Of a DNA stretch of 64,000 bases, positions 34,708 to 45,854 are shown piece after piece. The stretch comes from Streptomyces sp. HD (lineage in GTDB: Bacteria; Actinomycetota; Actinomycetes; Streptomycetales; Streptomycetaceae). Location: contig NZ_JAQMYP010000031.1 of assembly GCF_028369295.1 (NCBI RefSeq), forward strand, positions 51,786 through 115,785. The letters run 5' to 3'. The position numbers and the translations under genes were made by a program. The number at the start of each line of letters is the position of its first letter. The first letter of the stretch is position 1. The notes beneath the pieces are model-generated. The model did no database searches and was not told the DNA's origin. It saw nothing but the letters and a program-made list of their open reading frames with translations.

Positions 34708-36138
34708 ATGGAGGAGCAGGTTGAGCTGTCTCCGGAGCAGGAGGGGCGGCGGATCGCCGCGGTGCGTCGTTACGACATCCTGGACACCCCGCCCGACGGT
34801 GCCTTCGACCGGATCGCCGCGCTGGCCGCCCGCCTGTTCGACGCTCCGGCCGCCACGGTGACGATCGTGGACACCGACCGGGTCTGGTTCAAGGCCGCGT
34901 ACGGTCTGGCGGGGGTCACGCAGATCGGCCGGGACCCGGGGCTGTGCACCTCGGTGATCACCACGGGCAGTCCTCTGGTCGTCCCCGACACCCTCGACGA
35001 CCCGGTCGCCCGCGCCCACTGTCTGGTGACCGGCCCGGCCCGGGTGCGCTTCTACGCCGCCGCCCCGATCACCACCCGCGACGGTCACCGCCTGGGCACC
35101 GTGGACGTCCTGGACACCAGGCCGCGCCGCATCACACCGGACCAGGCCACCGCCCTGACCGACCTGGCCGCGCTCGTGATGGACGAACTCGAACTGCGGC
35201 TGTCCGCCCTGCGCATGCTCCGTGCCGAGCGGGAACTGGTGGAGGTCGAGCGCTCGGCACGGGAGCGCGCCGAGCGGGACCGGTCGGAGATCGCCGCGTA
35301 CGCCTCCACACTGCAGCGCACCCTGCTGCCCCCGGCACTGCCGGAAGTGCCGGGCCTGGAGGCCGCCTGCCACTACACCACCGCCTCGGTCCACGACGTC
35401 GGCGGCGACTTCTACGACGTCTTCCCGCTCGGCGCCGGGCGGTGGGCGTTCTTCCTCGGCGACGTCAGCGGCCGGGGCGCGCCCGCGGCCGCGCTCACCT
35501 CGCTGATCCGCTACACCCTGCGCACCACCGCCCTGTTGGAGCCGGATCCGTGTGCTGTACTGCGGGCGCTCAACACCGCCCTGCTGTCGGCATCGTCCGA
35601 CGGCAGCGGCTTCTGCACGCTCGTCTTCGGCACCCTCGCTCCCGACCCCGCGGGCGGCTTCGCCCTCACCCTCGCCGGCGGCGGCCATCTCCCGGCCCAC
35701 CACCTGCGGCCCGCCCGTCGCGACGGGCCCTCCCGGGCCGCAGCCCGGACCGAGCCGGTGAACCTGGCGGGAGGGATGCTTGTCGGCGCCCTGCCGCAGG
35801 CGGACTTCGTCTCCCGGGCCGTTCGACTCCTGCCCGGCGAGGCGCTCTTCCTCTACAGCAACGGACTCACCGAGGCGCGTACTTCCCGCGGCGCCCGGTT
35901 CGGCGAGAGCGGCCTGTCCTCCCACCTCACCCACCACGCCGCCACCAACCGGGCCCTCGGCGCCACCGCGATCATCAGCGACCTCACCGCGCTGCTGAAC
36001 ACCTTCCCCGCAGGACCCGCGGACGACGTCGCGCTCCTCGCCCTCAGCGCCACCTCCACGACGCCCGCCACCACACCCTCCGGTGCCTCGGGCACAGCAC
36101 ACACCAGCGTGCCGCTCCCACGCCCCGACAGCACTTGA
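34708..36138 (+). CDS. GAF-SpoIIE PP2C-type phosphatase
   Basis: A 476-residue regulator. The N-terminal GAF domain (RRYDILDTPPDGAFDRIAALAARLFDAPAATVTIVD...YAAAPITTRDGHRLGTVDVLD) is followed by a coiled stretch (RERAERDRSEIAAYASTLQRTLLP) and a SpoIIE phosphatase domain with metal-site motif VGGDFYDVFPL, GDVSGRG and a terminal DDVALLAL. It lacks a HATPase kinase domain. It could dephosphorylate the STAS protein encoded at 30591, completing a partner switch, although no anti-sigma kinase is visible nearby. ATG 34708 begins MEEQVELSPEQ. Confidence 0.87.
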   Translation: MEEQVELSPEQEGRRIAAVRRYDILDTPPDGAFDRIAALAARLFDAPAATVTIVDTDRVWFKAAYGLAGVTQIGRDPGLCTSVITTGSPLVVPDTLDDPVARAHCLVTGPARVRFYAAAPITTRDGHRLGTVDVLDTRPRRITPDQATALTDLAALVMDELELRLSALRMLRAERELVEVERSARERAERDRSEIAAYASTLQRTLLPPALPEVPGLEAACHYTTASVHDVGGDFYDVFPLGAGRWAFFLGDVSGRGAPAAALTSLIRYTLRTTALLEPDPCAVLRALNTALLSASSDGSGFCTLVFGTLAPDPAGGFALTLAGGGHLPAHHLRPARRDGPSRAAARTEPVNLAGGMLVGALPQADFVSRAVRLLPGEALFLYSNGLTEARTSRGARFGESGLSSHLTHHAATNRALGATAIISDLTALLNTFPAGPADDVALLALSATSTTPATTPSGASGTAHTSVPLPRPDST

Positions 36139-36388
36139 CCGGGCCGAACGGGCGAAGAGCCGACAGGCCGACCGCCGGGCGCGCCCGCCGTCATCTCCGG
36201 TCCGCCGTATGGAGGCGCCGCAGCGCCTGGCGCAGCTCCTGCCGTAGATCGCGTCCGTGGAACGGACCGCCGGAGGAGTAAGCTGGTGTTCACCGAGGGT
36301 ATTTCGCGCACCGGCCCCCATGCTTGTGTCGTTTTCGGCGATTGACTTCACCGGGCCGGTCCGACCGGCCCGGAGCAGGGTTCGCATC

Positions 36389-36829
36389 ATGACAGCGACC
36401 GTTTCGTACGCGCCGGCAACCGAACACCGGCCCTCTTCTCCGTCTTTCCGCATGCCGCCGGCTCTCGCCGGTTCGGTTCCGGCTCTGCTGGACGGCCCCT
36501 GGTGGTACCGCTCCTGTTACCCGCGGGTGGAACTTCCCCGGGCGACTGCCGTGCTCGACCCGCAGACGACTCGCGTCTCGGCCGCGTGGCTGATGGCCGC
36601 CGTGAGCGACCCGCTGCGCACGTCGGCCACGGGCCGGCTGATGGAGGAAGCGGCGCGTCTGCGCACCGTGACGGCGACCGACCGGGCCGTGGAGGCCGTC
36701 TGGGACGCCGAAGGAGGCCGTGAGGCCCTCGGTCCGACCTCCCGTCCACGGATCCCGGCAGTCACGGCTCCGGCACTCACCATTCCGGCAGTCGCCCCGC
36801 CGACACCGAATGCGGCAAAGGGCATGTGA
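36389..36829 (+). CDS. Hypothetical protein
   Basis: A 146-residue protein starting MTATVSYAPATEHRPSSPSF. The centre (DGPWWYRSCYPRVELPRATAVLDPQTTRVSAAWLMAAVSDPLRTSATGRLMEEAARL) is compact and partly aromatic; the tail is Pro/Ala-rich. No family is recognised. The stop overlaps the next start by four bases (GTGA), so these small genes are coupled. A possible stress-type -10 (gggtat) lies at about 36297. Confidence 0.45.
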   Translation: MTATVSYAPATEHRPSSPSFRMPPALAGSVPALLDGPWWYRSCYPRVELPRATAVLDPQTTRVSAAWLMAAVSDPLRTSATGRLMEEAARLRTVTATDRAVEAVWDAEGGREALGPTSRPRIPAVTAPALTIPAVAPPTPNAAKGM

Positions 36830-37104
36830 GGGTCATGGAGACCTTCGTGGTCGTGATGGCGCTCCTGGCGATGGTCGCTGTGGGCGTGCTCCTGATCCAT
36901 CTGCTCAACAACCAGCACGACGAGCGCATCGCCGCTTTTCACTACGGCCGCTCCCGGTCGGCTGTCCGGGGGGTGGCACCATCGGCCCCGCAGAGGCTTC
37001 GCGGTCGTGCCGGAACGAGTGGCGCCGGCGATCGCCGCGACCATCGCGACGGGGGACGCGGACGGCTCCGGCCACGGCGCCGGACCCGGACGGGCGAGAA
37101 GTGA
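36826..37104 (+). CDS. Small single-span membrane protein
   Basis: A 92-residue protein: one membrane helix (FVVVMALLAMVAVGVLLIHLL), a short NNQHDERIAAFHYGRSRS motif, then a long Arg/Gly-rich tail that may be unstructured or bind nucleic acid. It is probably translated from GTG 36826 by coupling to the previous gene, or from ATG 36835. Unknown role. Confidence 0.5.
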   Translation: MRVMETFVVVMALLAMVAVGVLLIHLLNNQHDERIAAFHYGRSRSAVRGVAPSAPQRLRGRAGTSGAGDRRDHRDGGRGRLRPRRRTRTGEK

Positions 37105-37110
37105 GTCGCC

Positions 37111-37611
37111 ATGCTCCCCGCCATGCATTCTGTGAAGCTTCTGGCAGACACCGGCGGTGAACCGGTGCTTCCCGGCACCGCGGTCCTGCGGATGGAGACG
37201 ACAGCCAGGCGCACGGGGACGTTCGACGGCGCGTGGTGGCCGCGGACACGCGACCTCAAGAGCCAGCTGTCGGGTCTCCTCACCGAGCTGACGGCTCGCC
37301 TGGGCCCCATCGCCCGCGTGGGCCTCGACGCGAGCGACTGGGACGGGTCTCCGGGCCATCTGTTCGTCGACGGGCACATGGTGCGCATCGACTGGTCCGC
37401 CGTGGGCGACAACTCCATGATCGTCACCCGCGGCGACGAGGACCACTTCCTGTTCCTGGTGATCCCGCCGAGGGCCGGTATCGGCCCCGCGCACGCCGCG
37501 ATGGTCATGGCCGTACAGGACGGCAACGCCGTCTCGGCCGACCGGATTCTGGCCGCCACCGGCATCACCCGGGCCGGCCGGAGCGACGTACCGCAGAGTT
37601 CGCCCGGCTGA
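37111..37611 (+). CDS. DUF5994-like protein
   Basis: A 166-residue soluble protein: GTFDGAWWPRTRDLKSQLSGLLTELTARLGPIARVGLDASDWDG...DGHMVRIDWSAVGDNSMIVTRG. The Trp-rich line and the alternating strand pattern match a family of actinobacterial proteins that I recall as DUF5994, often found in stress loci. No catalytic residues can be assigned. It begins six bases after the membrane protein gene. Confidence 0.65.
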   Translation: MLPAMHSVKLLADTGGEPVLPGTAVLRMETTARRTGTFDGAWWPRTRDLKSQLSGLLTELTARLGPIARVGLDASDWDGSPGHLFVDGHMVRIDWSAVGDNSMIVTRGDEDHFLFLVIPPRAGIGPAHAAMVMAVQDGNAVSADRILAATGITRAGRSDVPQSSPG

Positions 37612-37648
37612 GCCGGGCCGACGTAGCAGAGCCTCAACAGCAGCCCCG

Positions 37649-37683
37649 GACCCCGGCCGCGCCACGGACAACCGGCCGGGGTC
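37649..37683 (+). terminator. Hairpin terminator before the slipin gene
   Basis: An 11-bp stem (gaccccggccg with its complement, 37649-37659 and 37673-37683) with a 13-base loop lies between the DUF5994-like gene and the slipin gene. Confidence 0.65.
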
Positions 37684-37752
37684 CTCCCGTGCCGGGTGCT
37701 CCCCGGACCGCTCGGGTCCGGAGACGCCATCGACGTAAGGAATGTGAGAACC

Positions 37753-38763
37753 ATGGGTGTTCTGATCACTGTGCTGGTGGTGTTCGCCGCGGCCGGGCTG
37801 GTCCTGCTCGCCCTGAGCCTGCGCAACGTCCAGCAGTACGAGAAGGGCGTGGTGTTCCGCTTCGGGCGGCTGCTGCCGGACATCCGCGGGCCCGGCCTGC
37901 GCGTCATCCGGCCGATCGGGGACCGGATGCGGAAGGTGTCCGTCCAGACCGAGGTGCTGGGCATCCCGCCGCAGGGGTCCATCACCGCCGACAACGTGAC
38001 GCTCACCGTCGACGCGGTCGTCTACTTCCGGGTCATCGACCCGGTCAAGGCCCTGGTGAACGTCCGCAATTACCCCAGCGCCGTCTCCCAGATCGCCCAG
38101 ACCTCGCTGCGCGCGGTCATCGGCAGGGCGGATCTGGACACGCTCCTCTCCGACCGCGACCACATCAACGCGGAGCTCAAGAAGGTGATGGACGCCCCCA
38201 CCGAGGAACCTTGGGGACTGCGCATCGAGCGGGTGGAGATCAAGGACATCGCCCTTCCGGCGTCGATGATGCGCTCCATGTCCAAGCAGGCCGAGGCCGA
38301 ACGCGAGCGTCGTGCCCGGGTCATCGCCGCCGACGGTGAGTTCCAGGCTTCCCAGCGGCTGAGTGATGCAGCGGCGACCATGGCCGACACTCCGGGCGCT
38401 CTCCAACTGCGCCTGCTGCAGACCGTGGTGGACGTCTCGGCGGAGAAGAACAGCACCCTGGTCATGCCGTTCCCGGTGGAGATGCTCCGCTTCTTCGAGC
38501 ACCAGAGCCGGGAGACCGACGGCGAATCCATCCACCGGAGCATCCCGCGTCCCGCGCTCCCCGAACGTCCGGAGGAATCCCAGGAACTCCCCGAACTGAT
38601 CACCTCTGCCCCACCCACCGCGCCCGCCTTCCCTCTGAGCGGAGAACGGGTCGGCTCCCACGGAGATCGGACCGGCAGTCGCGCGGCAGTGGCGCGGGAA
38701 CAGCGGGACAACTGGCCGACCCACGCGGACTCCGACTCCGAAGCGTCGCATGCCGGCGGCTGA
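37753..38763 (+). CDS. Slipin (SPFH/stomatin family membrane protein)
   Basis: A 336-residue protein with an N-terminal membrane helix (MGVLITVLVVFAAAGLVLLALSL) and an SPFH domain (VQQYEKGVVFRFGRLLPDIRGPGLRVIRPIGDRMRKVSVQTEVL...VTLTVDAVVYFRVIDPVKALVNV). A coiled segment (SKQAEAERERRARVIAADGEFQAS) follows. The last 80 residues are Pro/Glu-rich and poorly conserved. Slipins form oligomers in membrane microdomains, usually with an NfeD protease partner, which is absent here. Its last 14 bases overlap the acetyltransferase relic. Confidence 0.88.
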   Translation: MGVLITVLVVFAAAGLVLLALSLRNVQQYEKGVVFRFGRLLPDIRGPGLRVIRPIGDRMRKVSVQTEVLGIPPQGSITADNVTLTVDAVVYFRVIDPVKALVNVRNYPSAVSQIAQTSLRAVIGRADLDTLLSDRDHINAELKKVMDAPTEEPWGLRIERVEIKDIALPASMMRSMSKQAEAERERRARVIAADGEFQASQRLSDAAATMADTPGALQLRLLQTVVDVSAEKNSTLVMPFPVEMLRFFEHQSRETDGESIHRSIPRPALPERPEESQELPELITSAPPTAPAFPLSGERVGSHGDRTGSRAAVAREQRDNWPTHADSDSEASHAGG

Positions 38764-39232
38764 TCCCCGCCCGGTTCCGGGCAGTCGGCGGGTGAGCGCG
38801 AAGCTCCAAGGCGGCGAGTCGTCCACCATGGTCGCGGTGCGGTTGCGTCGGGTGAACCGTTGGCCGGCGCTGGACCGGGGAGGGGAACTGGCCGGTCTCT
38901 ACGTGGACTCACGCGAGACGTCATCCCATGAGGCATACCGTCGTCCCATCCGCCGGCGTTTTCTGACCCGTCTGGCCTCTGGCATACGTCGGCCCGGGTT
39001 CGCCACGGTGATCGCGGAGACGGACGGTCTGGCGGGATGCGCCTTCGGATTCCCGCTCCGCAGTGATGGCGTCCGGCGGATCGGATGTGACGGAGTATTA
39101 CCGCGCAGCATCGAGCAACTCATCGTGTTCGACGGCGTCTTCGCGATCACCGGCATTCTGGTCCGTCCGAAACCGCAGGACCAGGCGGCTCGACTGCGAC
39201 GCCGACGAGGTGGACGCCACCCGGTTCCGTGA
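38750..39232 (+). pseudogene. Truncated acetyltransferase-like gene, family copy 3
   Basis: The first 145 codons match the two paralogs (VRLRRVNRWPALDRGGELAGLYVDSRE...RRFLTRLASGIRRPGFATVIAETDGLAGCAFGFPL...VFAITGILVRPKPQDQ). The homology then stops abruptly near 39183 and the frame runs into foreign sequence, so the C-terminal third, including RLQERLL and the acyl-CoA region, is missing. The sequence after the break encodes part of a BTAD domain in another frame. A deletion that joined two genes is the simplest reading. Confidence 0.7.
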
Positions 39233-39506
39233 CCTGGTGGACCGGGCCCGCAACGTCGCGGACCCGAGCAGCCGGGCCGTGCTGTTCACCGAGGCACTCG
39301 ATGCGTGGCGCGGGCCCGCCTACGCAGACTTCGCCGACCGGGAGTTCGTTCGCGGGGCCGTGCAGCGTCTCACCGAGCAGCGGTTATCCGTACTGGGGGA
39401 CGAGGACGGGCTGCGGGTCGTGCGCGGCGCGCTCCACGAACAGGACTGGGCGGCGCTCCTCGCCGCATTGAGCCGTGGCCTTGTACGCGAAGGCCGGCGG
39501 CTGTGA
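39183..39506 (+). pseudogene. BTAD-domain (SARP/AfsR) regulator fragment
   Basis: The frame encodes RRLDCDADEVDATRFRDLVDRARNVADPSSRAVLFTEALDAWRGPAYADFADREFV, the start of a bacterial transcriptional activation domain as in SARP regulators, then deteriorates and stops. Both the N-terminal DNA-binding domain and the rest are absent. It is the last coding trace before the right attachment site. Confidence 0.7.
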
Positions 39507-39708
39507 ACTGTGCCAGCATGGTGTTGCCCACGAGTTCTGCGAGCCGGTTTGTCGCTGTGATCATGGGGCGGGGAGCGCAAGGGGAGCGCGGACGCCTGTG
39601 GACGGTGCAACACGGGGTGCGATCAGCGGGACCGCGACATGTGCTCTGATCTGCGGAGACGGGATCTGAGCCGATGACGTGGCACAGCCTGTCACGATCT
39701 CTGTCGCC

Positions 39709-39752
39709 CTCGTAATGCGAAGTCTCGGGTTCGAATCCCGAAGGCGGCTCCA
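39709..39752 (+). other. Right attachment site (tRNA-Thr 3' end copy)
   Basis: A copy of the tRNA-Thr 3' half, ending aaggcggctcca, with 30 identical terminal bases. It lacks the acceptor 5' strand and D-arm, so it is not a tRNA gene. The flank to its left (39507-39708) has no supported gene; the flank to its right up to xdhA (39791-40240) also shows none. Confidence 0.85.
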
Positions 39753-39758
39753 TCAAAC

Positions 39759-39790
39759 CCCAGGTCGCATAGTCGATGACCTGGGATTTT
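39759..39790 (+). terminator. Terminator after the right attachment site
   Basis: An 8-bp stem (cccaggtc with gacctggg) followed by attttct. By position this is probably the original tRNA-Thr terminator, displaced 27 kb by the insertion. Confidence 0.7.
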
Positions 39791-40240
39791 CTGTTGCTCG
39801 GGGCATGGCGGGGCGCGCGGCCGCTCGTCGGTGGCCTCGGCGGTGTTCTTGCCGACTTGGGGCAGTCCGATCGGTTCTCGATCGAGATACCGAGGTCGAC
39901 CCCTTGACCTCGGTGGCCTCGGCCACTAATTTGCGGTAGACGTCGACCCATAACGACCGAAAGGAGGCGACCAGCAGATGAACACCAGCTCTGATCTTGG
40001 TCGCCTCGCCCAGCGCACGGTCTGGGTTCCGGGTCGGATCGCGCACGGCTGCTGAGTACGCCGTTCTGATGTGCCCGTCCGTGGCACATTCCGGGTTTCC
40101 CGTCACCACCTTCCGGTACGTCGCTGTTGCGTGCCGTTTTGCGCCCGCTCCTCTCATGTGGCGCGCCTGAACACAGAAAGCTGCCTGAAATTGGCGAACA
40201 TGATGAATCGACCTATCACGCACCGGAACGAAGGCCTGTC

Positions 40241-41724
40241 ATGACAGAGGCGCGGATCACGGTCAACGGGAAAGAAACACCGATTTCACCGGCTGCGCCC
40301 CACACCACCGTGCTGGACTTTCTGCGCGAGCGTGGCCTCACAGGCACCAAGGAGGGCTGCGCCGAGGGTGAATGCGGCGCCTGTTCGGTCCTGGTGGCCC
40401 GTCCCGGGGTGAACAAGCCCACCGACTGGGTGGCGGTCAACGCCTGCCTGGTACCGGCCGCGGCGCTCGACGGTCAGGAGATCATCACCTCCGAAGGCCT
40501 CGCCACCGTCGGCGAACCCGGCACGCCGCCCACCCTGCACCCGGTGCAGGAGGAGATGGCGGTCCGCGGCGGCTCCCAGTGCGGCTACTGCACACCGGGA
40601 TTCATCTGCAGCATGGCCTCCGAGTACTACCGGCCCGACCGCTGCGCGCACGCGGACGCGGGCTCGGGGGTGGACGCGGACGCGGCCGACAGTGCCGACC
40701 ACGAGCACGGTCCGAACGGTTTCGACCTGCACGCGCTGAGCGGAAACCTGTGCCGCTGCACCGGCTATCGCCCGATTCGCGATGCCGCGTTCGCCGTTGG
40801 GGAACCCGCCGACGAGGACCCGTTGGCGCAGCGTCGCGAGCAGGCCCCGCCCGCACCGGTCGCCACCGAATACGCCCAGGACGACAGCACGTTCCTGCGT
40901 CAGAGCACCCTGGCCGAAACGCTGCAGCTGCTGCGCGAGCGGCCCGACGCGGTGGTGGTCGCCGGCTCCACGGACTATGGCGTCGAGGTGAACATCCGCT
41001 CCCGCCGGGAGGGTTGCGTGGTTGCCATCGACCGACTGCCCGAACTCCGGGAGCTGCGCGTCGAGTCCGACCACATCGAGATCGGGGCGGCGCTGACGCT
41101 CACCGAGATCGAGCGCCGCCTCGACGGCGACGTCCCACTCCTCGCAGAGCTGTTCCCGCAGTTCGCCTCCCGGCTCATCCGCAACAGCGGGACCCTCGGC
41201 GGCAACCTGGGTACCGGCTCGCCCATCGGTGACAGCCCGCCGGTGCTGCTCGCCCTTGAGGCGTCGTTGGTGCTCGCCGACGCCGACGGTGAGCGCGTGG
41301 TCCCGCTGGCGGAGTACTTCACCGGCTACCGGCAGAGCGTGCGCCGTACCGGCGAGCTGATCCGCTCGGTGCGCATCCCGCTGCCGCTGTCGCCGGTCGC
41401 GGCCTTCCACAAGATCGCCAAGCGGCGCTTCGACGACATCTCCAGCGTGGCGGTCGCCTTCGCGCTCGACATCGAGGACGGGATCGTCCGCAAGGCGCGC
41501 ATCGGCCTGGGCGGCGTGGCCGCCACCCCGATCCGCGCGCTCGCCACCGAGGCGGCCCTGGAGGGCAAGCCGTGGTCGGCGGAGACGGTCGAGGCCGCGG
41601 CCCGGGTGCTGCGGGGTGAGGGCACGCCGATGGACGACCATCGCGCCAGCTCCCTCTACCGTTCCGCGATGCTCGGCCAGAGCCTCAAGAAGCTGCACGC
41701 ACAGAACACCGAGGCGGTGTCGTC

Positions 41725-41728
<4 letters not shown>
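40241..41728 (+). CDS. xdhA: Xanthine dehydrogenase, iron-sulfur/FAD subunit
   Basis: A 495-residue fusion of the [2Fe-2S] and FAD domains. The plant-type cluster is held by Cys40, Cys45, Cys48 and Cys69 (EGCAEGECGACSVL...NACL). The second cluster is formed by CGYC and CRCTGYRP. The FAD domain shows AGSTDYGVEV and RNSGTLGGNLGTGSPIGD. It passes electrons from the molybdenum subunit to the acceptor during hypoxanthine/xanthine oxidation to urate. A small Ala/Asp-rich insertion (AHADAGSGVDADAADSADHEHG) separates the cluster motifs. ATG 40241 begins MTEARITVNGKE; the four-base overlap with the next gene shows an operon. Confidence 0.92.
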
Positions 41729-44146
<2,418 letters not shown>

Positions 44147-44154
<8 letters not shown>

Positions 44155-44965
44155 CATGACGTGGATCGCCGCGGTCGCGCGGTTGCGGGCACGCCGGGAG
44201 CCCGGCGTGCTGGTGACCGTCGCGACCGTGCGCGGCCATGCCCCGCGTGACGCCGGTGCGAAGCTGGTCGTGGGGCAGAGTGCGACGTGGGGCTCGATCG
44301 GCGGTGGCAACGTCGAGGCCGTCGCGATCGACCGGGCCCGCGAGATGATCGCAGCGTCCAAGCCGGAGCCCGAGCTGATGGATTTCGCGTTGAACGACAA
44401 GGTGACCAACCAGCATGGTGTGCAGTGCTGCGGTGGCACGGTCCAGGTGCTGCTCGAACCGCTGCCGGTGGTACGGGCGGTGGCCATCTTCGGTGTCGGG
44501 CACGTCGGTCTTGAGCTGGCGCGCATCCTGGCGCGCCAGGACCTCGACCTCCATCTGATCGACAGCCGGGCCGACATGTTCACCGAGGAACGGCTCGACG
44601 TCCTCGCGGACGCGGTGGCGCAGGTGCACACGCATCACACGCCGCTGCTGCCCGAGGAGGTGCTGGAGGAGCTGCCGCGCGGCACCCACATCCTGATCAT
44701 GACCCATGATCACGCCGAGGACGCCGCGCTGTGCGACGCCGCCTTGCGCACCCCCCATCTCGGCTCCATCGGGCTGATCGGGTCGGCGGCCAAGTGGGTG
44801 CGGTTCCGTAAACGTCTCGCCGACGAGGGCGGTCACGACGAAGCCACCATCGCTCGGATCAAGACCCCGATCGGGCTGGCCGACATCACCGGCAAGGAAC
44901 CCGCGACGATTGCCGTGAGCGTCGCTGCCGATCTGCTGCGCACCCTCGAAACCGAGGAGAACTGA
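44147..44965 (+). CDS. xdhC: XdhC, molybdenum cofactor insertion/sulfuration chaperone
   Basis: A 272-residue XdhC-type accessory protein. An N-terminal XdhC domain (RREPGVLVTVATVRGHAPRDAGAKLVVG...GSIGGGNVEAVA) with the QCCGG motif is followed by a Rossmann-like domain (VAIFGVGHVGLELARIL...LIGSAAKWVRFRKRL). It binds sulfurated molybdenum cofactor and delivers it to XdhB. The start is GTG 44147, overlapping xdhB, or ATG 44156. A hairpin terminator closes the operon. Confidence 0.9.
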
Positions 44966-44974
44966 CTCTCCGGC

Positions 44975-45005
44975 CGCTTTTCGCCCCTGTTACGGGCGGA
45001 AGGCG
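44975..45005 (+). terminator. Terminator after xdhABC
   Basis: A 12-bp stem including two G-U pairs (cgcttttcgccc with gggcggaaggcg) and a 7-base loop, ten bases after the xdhC stop. The following 330 bases up to the deaminase start hold no gene and presumably its promoter. Confidence 0.65.
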
Positions 45006-45339
45006 CTGGAGTTACCGAGTCCTGCCATTCATGCGAATCTACAAGAGGGGCCACCCGACCAGCAGACTCCTTCATGGTTTCGGTGACTGACCCTCAACGG
45101 GGCCCGGCGGGTGTACTGGGGCTGTTCCGCTTGAACAGCACGTGAACGAGTCACGGAAGGGACTTCAGCCCTCCGGCTCGAAACGAACGGCGCCGACACG
45201 AATGAAGAGAGCCATCGTGAGCACATGGTCGGCGTCCAGCCGCGCTGATATCCGCGGGTGTCGCCGACCGAGCTGATCTCAAAGCGGCGTCCGCGGAGTC
45301 CCACTATTTGCCCCACCGTCTGCAAAAAAAGGAGTGCCC

Positions 45340-45843
45340 GTGACCGCGCACACCCAAGAAGCGAGCATCCAGGAAGTCGAGCGCGCCTGGATGGAAAAGG
45401 CCATCGGCCTTGCCACCGACAGTGTGAGGAACGGCGGCGGCCCGTTCGGCGCACTGATCGCCAAGGATGGCGAGATCGTTGCCATCGGGAACAACAAGGT
45501 CACTTCGCACCTGGACCCGACGGCGCACGGCGAGGTGAGCGCGATCCGTGCCGCCTGCCAGAAGCTGGGCACCTTCTCGCTTGAGGGCTGCGTACTGGTC
45601 ACCTCGTGTGAGCCGTGCCCGATGTGTCTTTCCTCCGCGCTGTGGGCGCGAGTCGACCGGATCATCTTCGCCGCTGATCGAGATGATGCTGCGGTGGCCG
45701 GTTTCGATGACCGCAGGTTCTACGACCTGTTCGAAAAGAAGCCCGCGGAGCTGTGGCCGATGGCGATCGAGCGAGTGGACACGCCGAACCGTACGGCGCC
45801 GTTCGACGCATGGCTGGCCAAGTCCGACCGCGTCGACTACTGA
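45340..45843 (+). CDS. guaD: Guanine deaminase-like nucleobase deaminase
   Basis: A 167-residue zinc deaminase of the cytidine deaminase superfamily. Zinc and proton-shuttle residues are His63-Gly-Glu65 (PTAHGEVSAIR) and Cys93/Cys96 (CEPCPMC). The GGGPFGALI and FYDLFEKKPAE lines fit bacterial guanine deaminases, which convert guanine to xanthine, the substrate of the xdh products next door. GTG 45340 has aaggag at the right distance; GTG 45334 is too close to it. A transcription break before and a long hairpin after suggest it is transcribed alone. Confidence 0.85.
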   Translation: MTAHTQEASIQEVERAWMEKAIGLATDSVRNGGGPFGALIAKDGEIVAIGNNKVTSHLDPTAHGEVSAIRAACQKLGTFSLEGCVLVTSCEPCPMCLSSALWARVDRIIFAADRDDAAVAGFDDRRFYDLFEKKPAELWPMAIERVDTPNRTAPFDAWLAKSDRVDY

Positions 45844-45854
45844 GAGCCCGTTTG

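Larger units (their letters stand above)
12291..39752 (+). mobile_element. Genomic island integrated in tRNA-Thr (27.4 kb)
   Basis: The boundaries are set by the tRNA-Thr 3'-end direct repeat. Genes outside are core functions (topA, tmk, holB, xdh); genes inside are accessory: a biosynthetic operon, stress signalling genes and paralogous acetyltransferases. No integrase, excisionase or replication gene is visible, so the element seems immobilised. A third tRNA-3'-end-like segment with terminator at 23743-23795 divides the island into an 11.4-kb and a 16-kb part. Several genes near the right end are truncated, consistent with deletion of mobility functions. Confidence 0.78.

Noticed and set aside
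36934..38006. Minus-strand frame opposite the DUF5994-like and slipin genes
   Set aside because: Antisense shadow; the plus-strand genes have clear families and spacing.
39709..39752. A second tRNA-Thr gene
   Set aside because: Only the 3' half is present; acceptor 5' strand and D-arm cannot be formed from upstream sequence.
39753..40223. Minus-strand frame right of the attachment site, possibly a transposase remnant
   Set aside because: I could not match any transposase motif, and the first part is just the reverse of the terminator and tRNA end.
44966..45339. Purine riboswitch ahead of the deaminase gene
   Set aside because: I found no conserved purine aptamer core; only a terminator for xdhC and an ordinary leader are visible.
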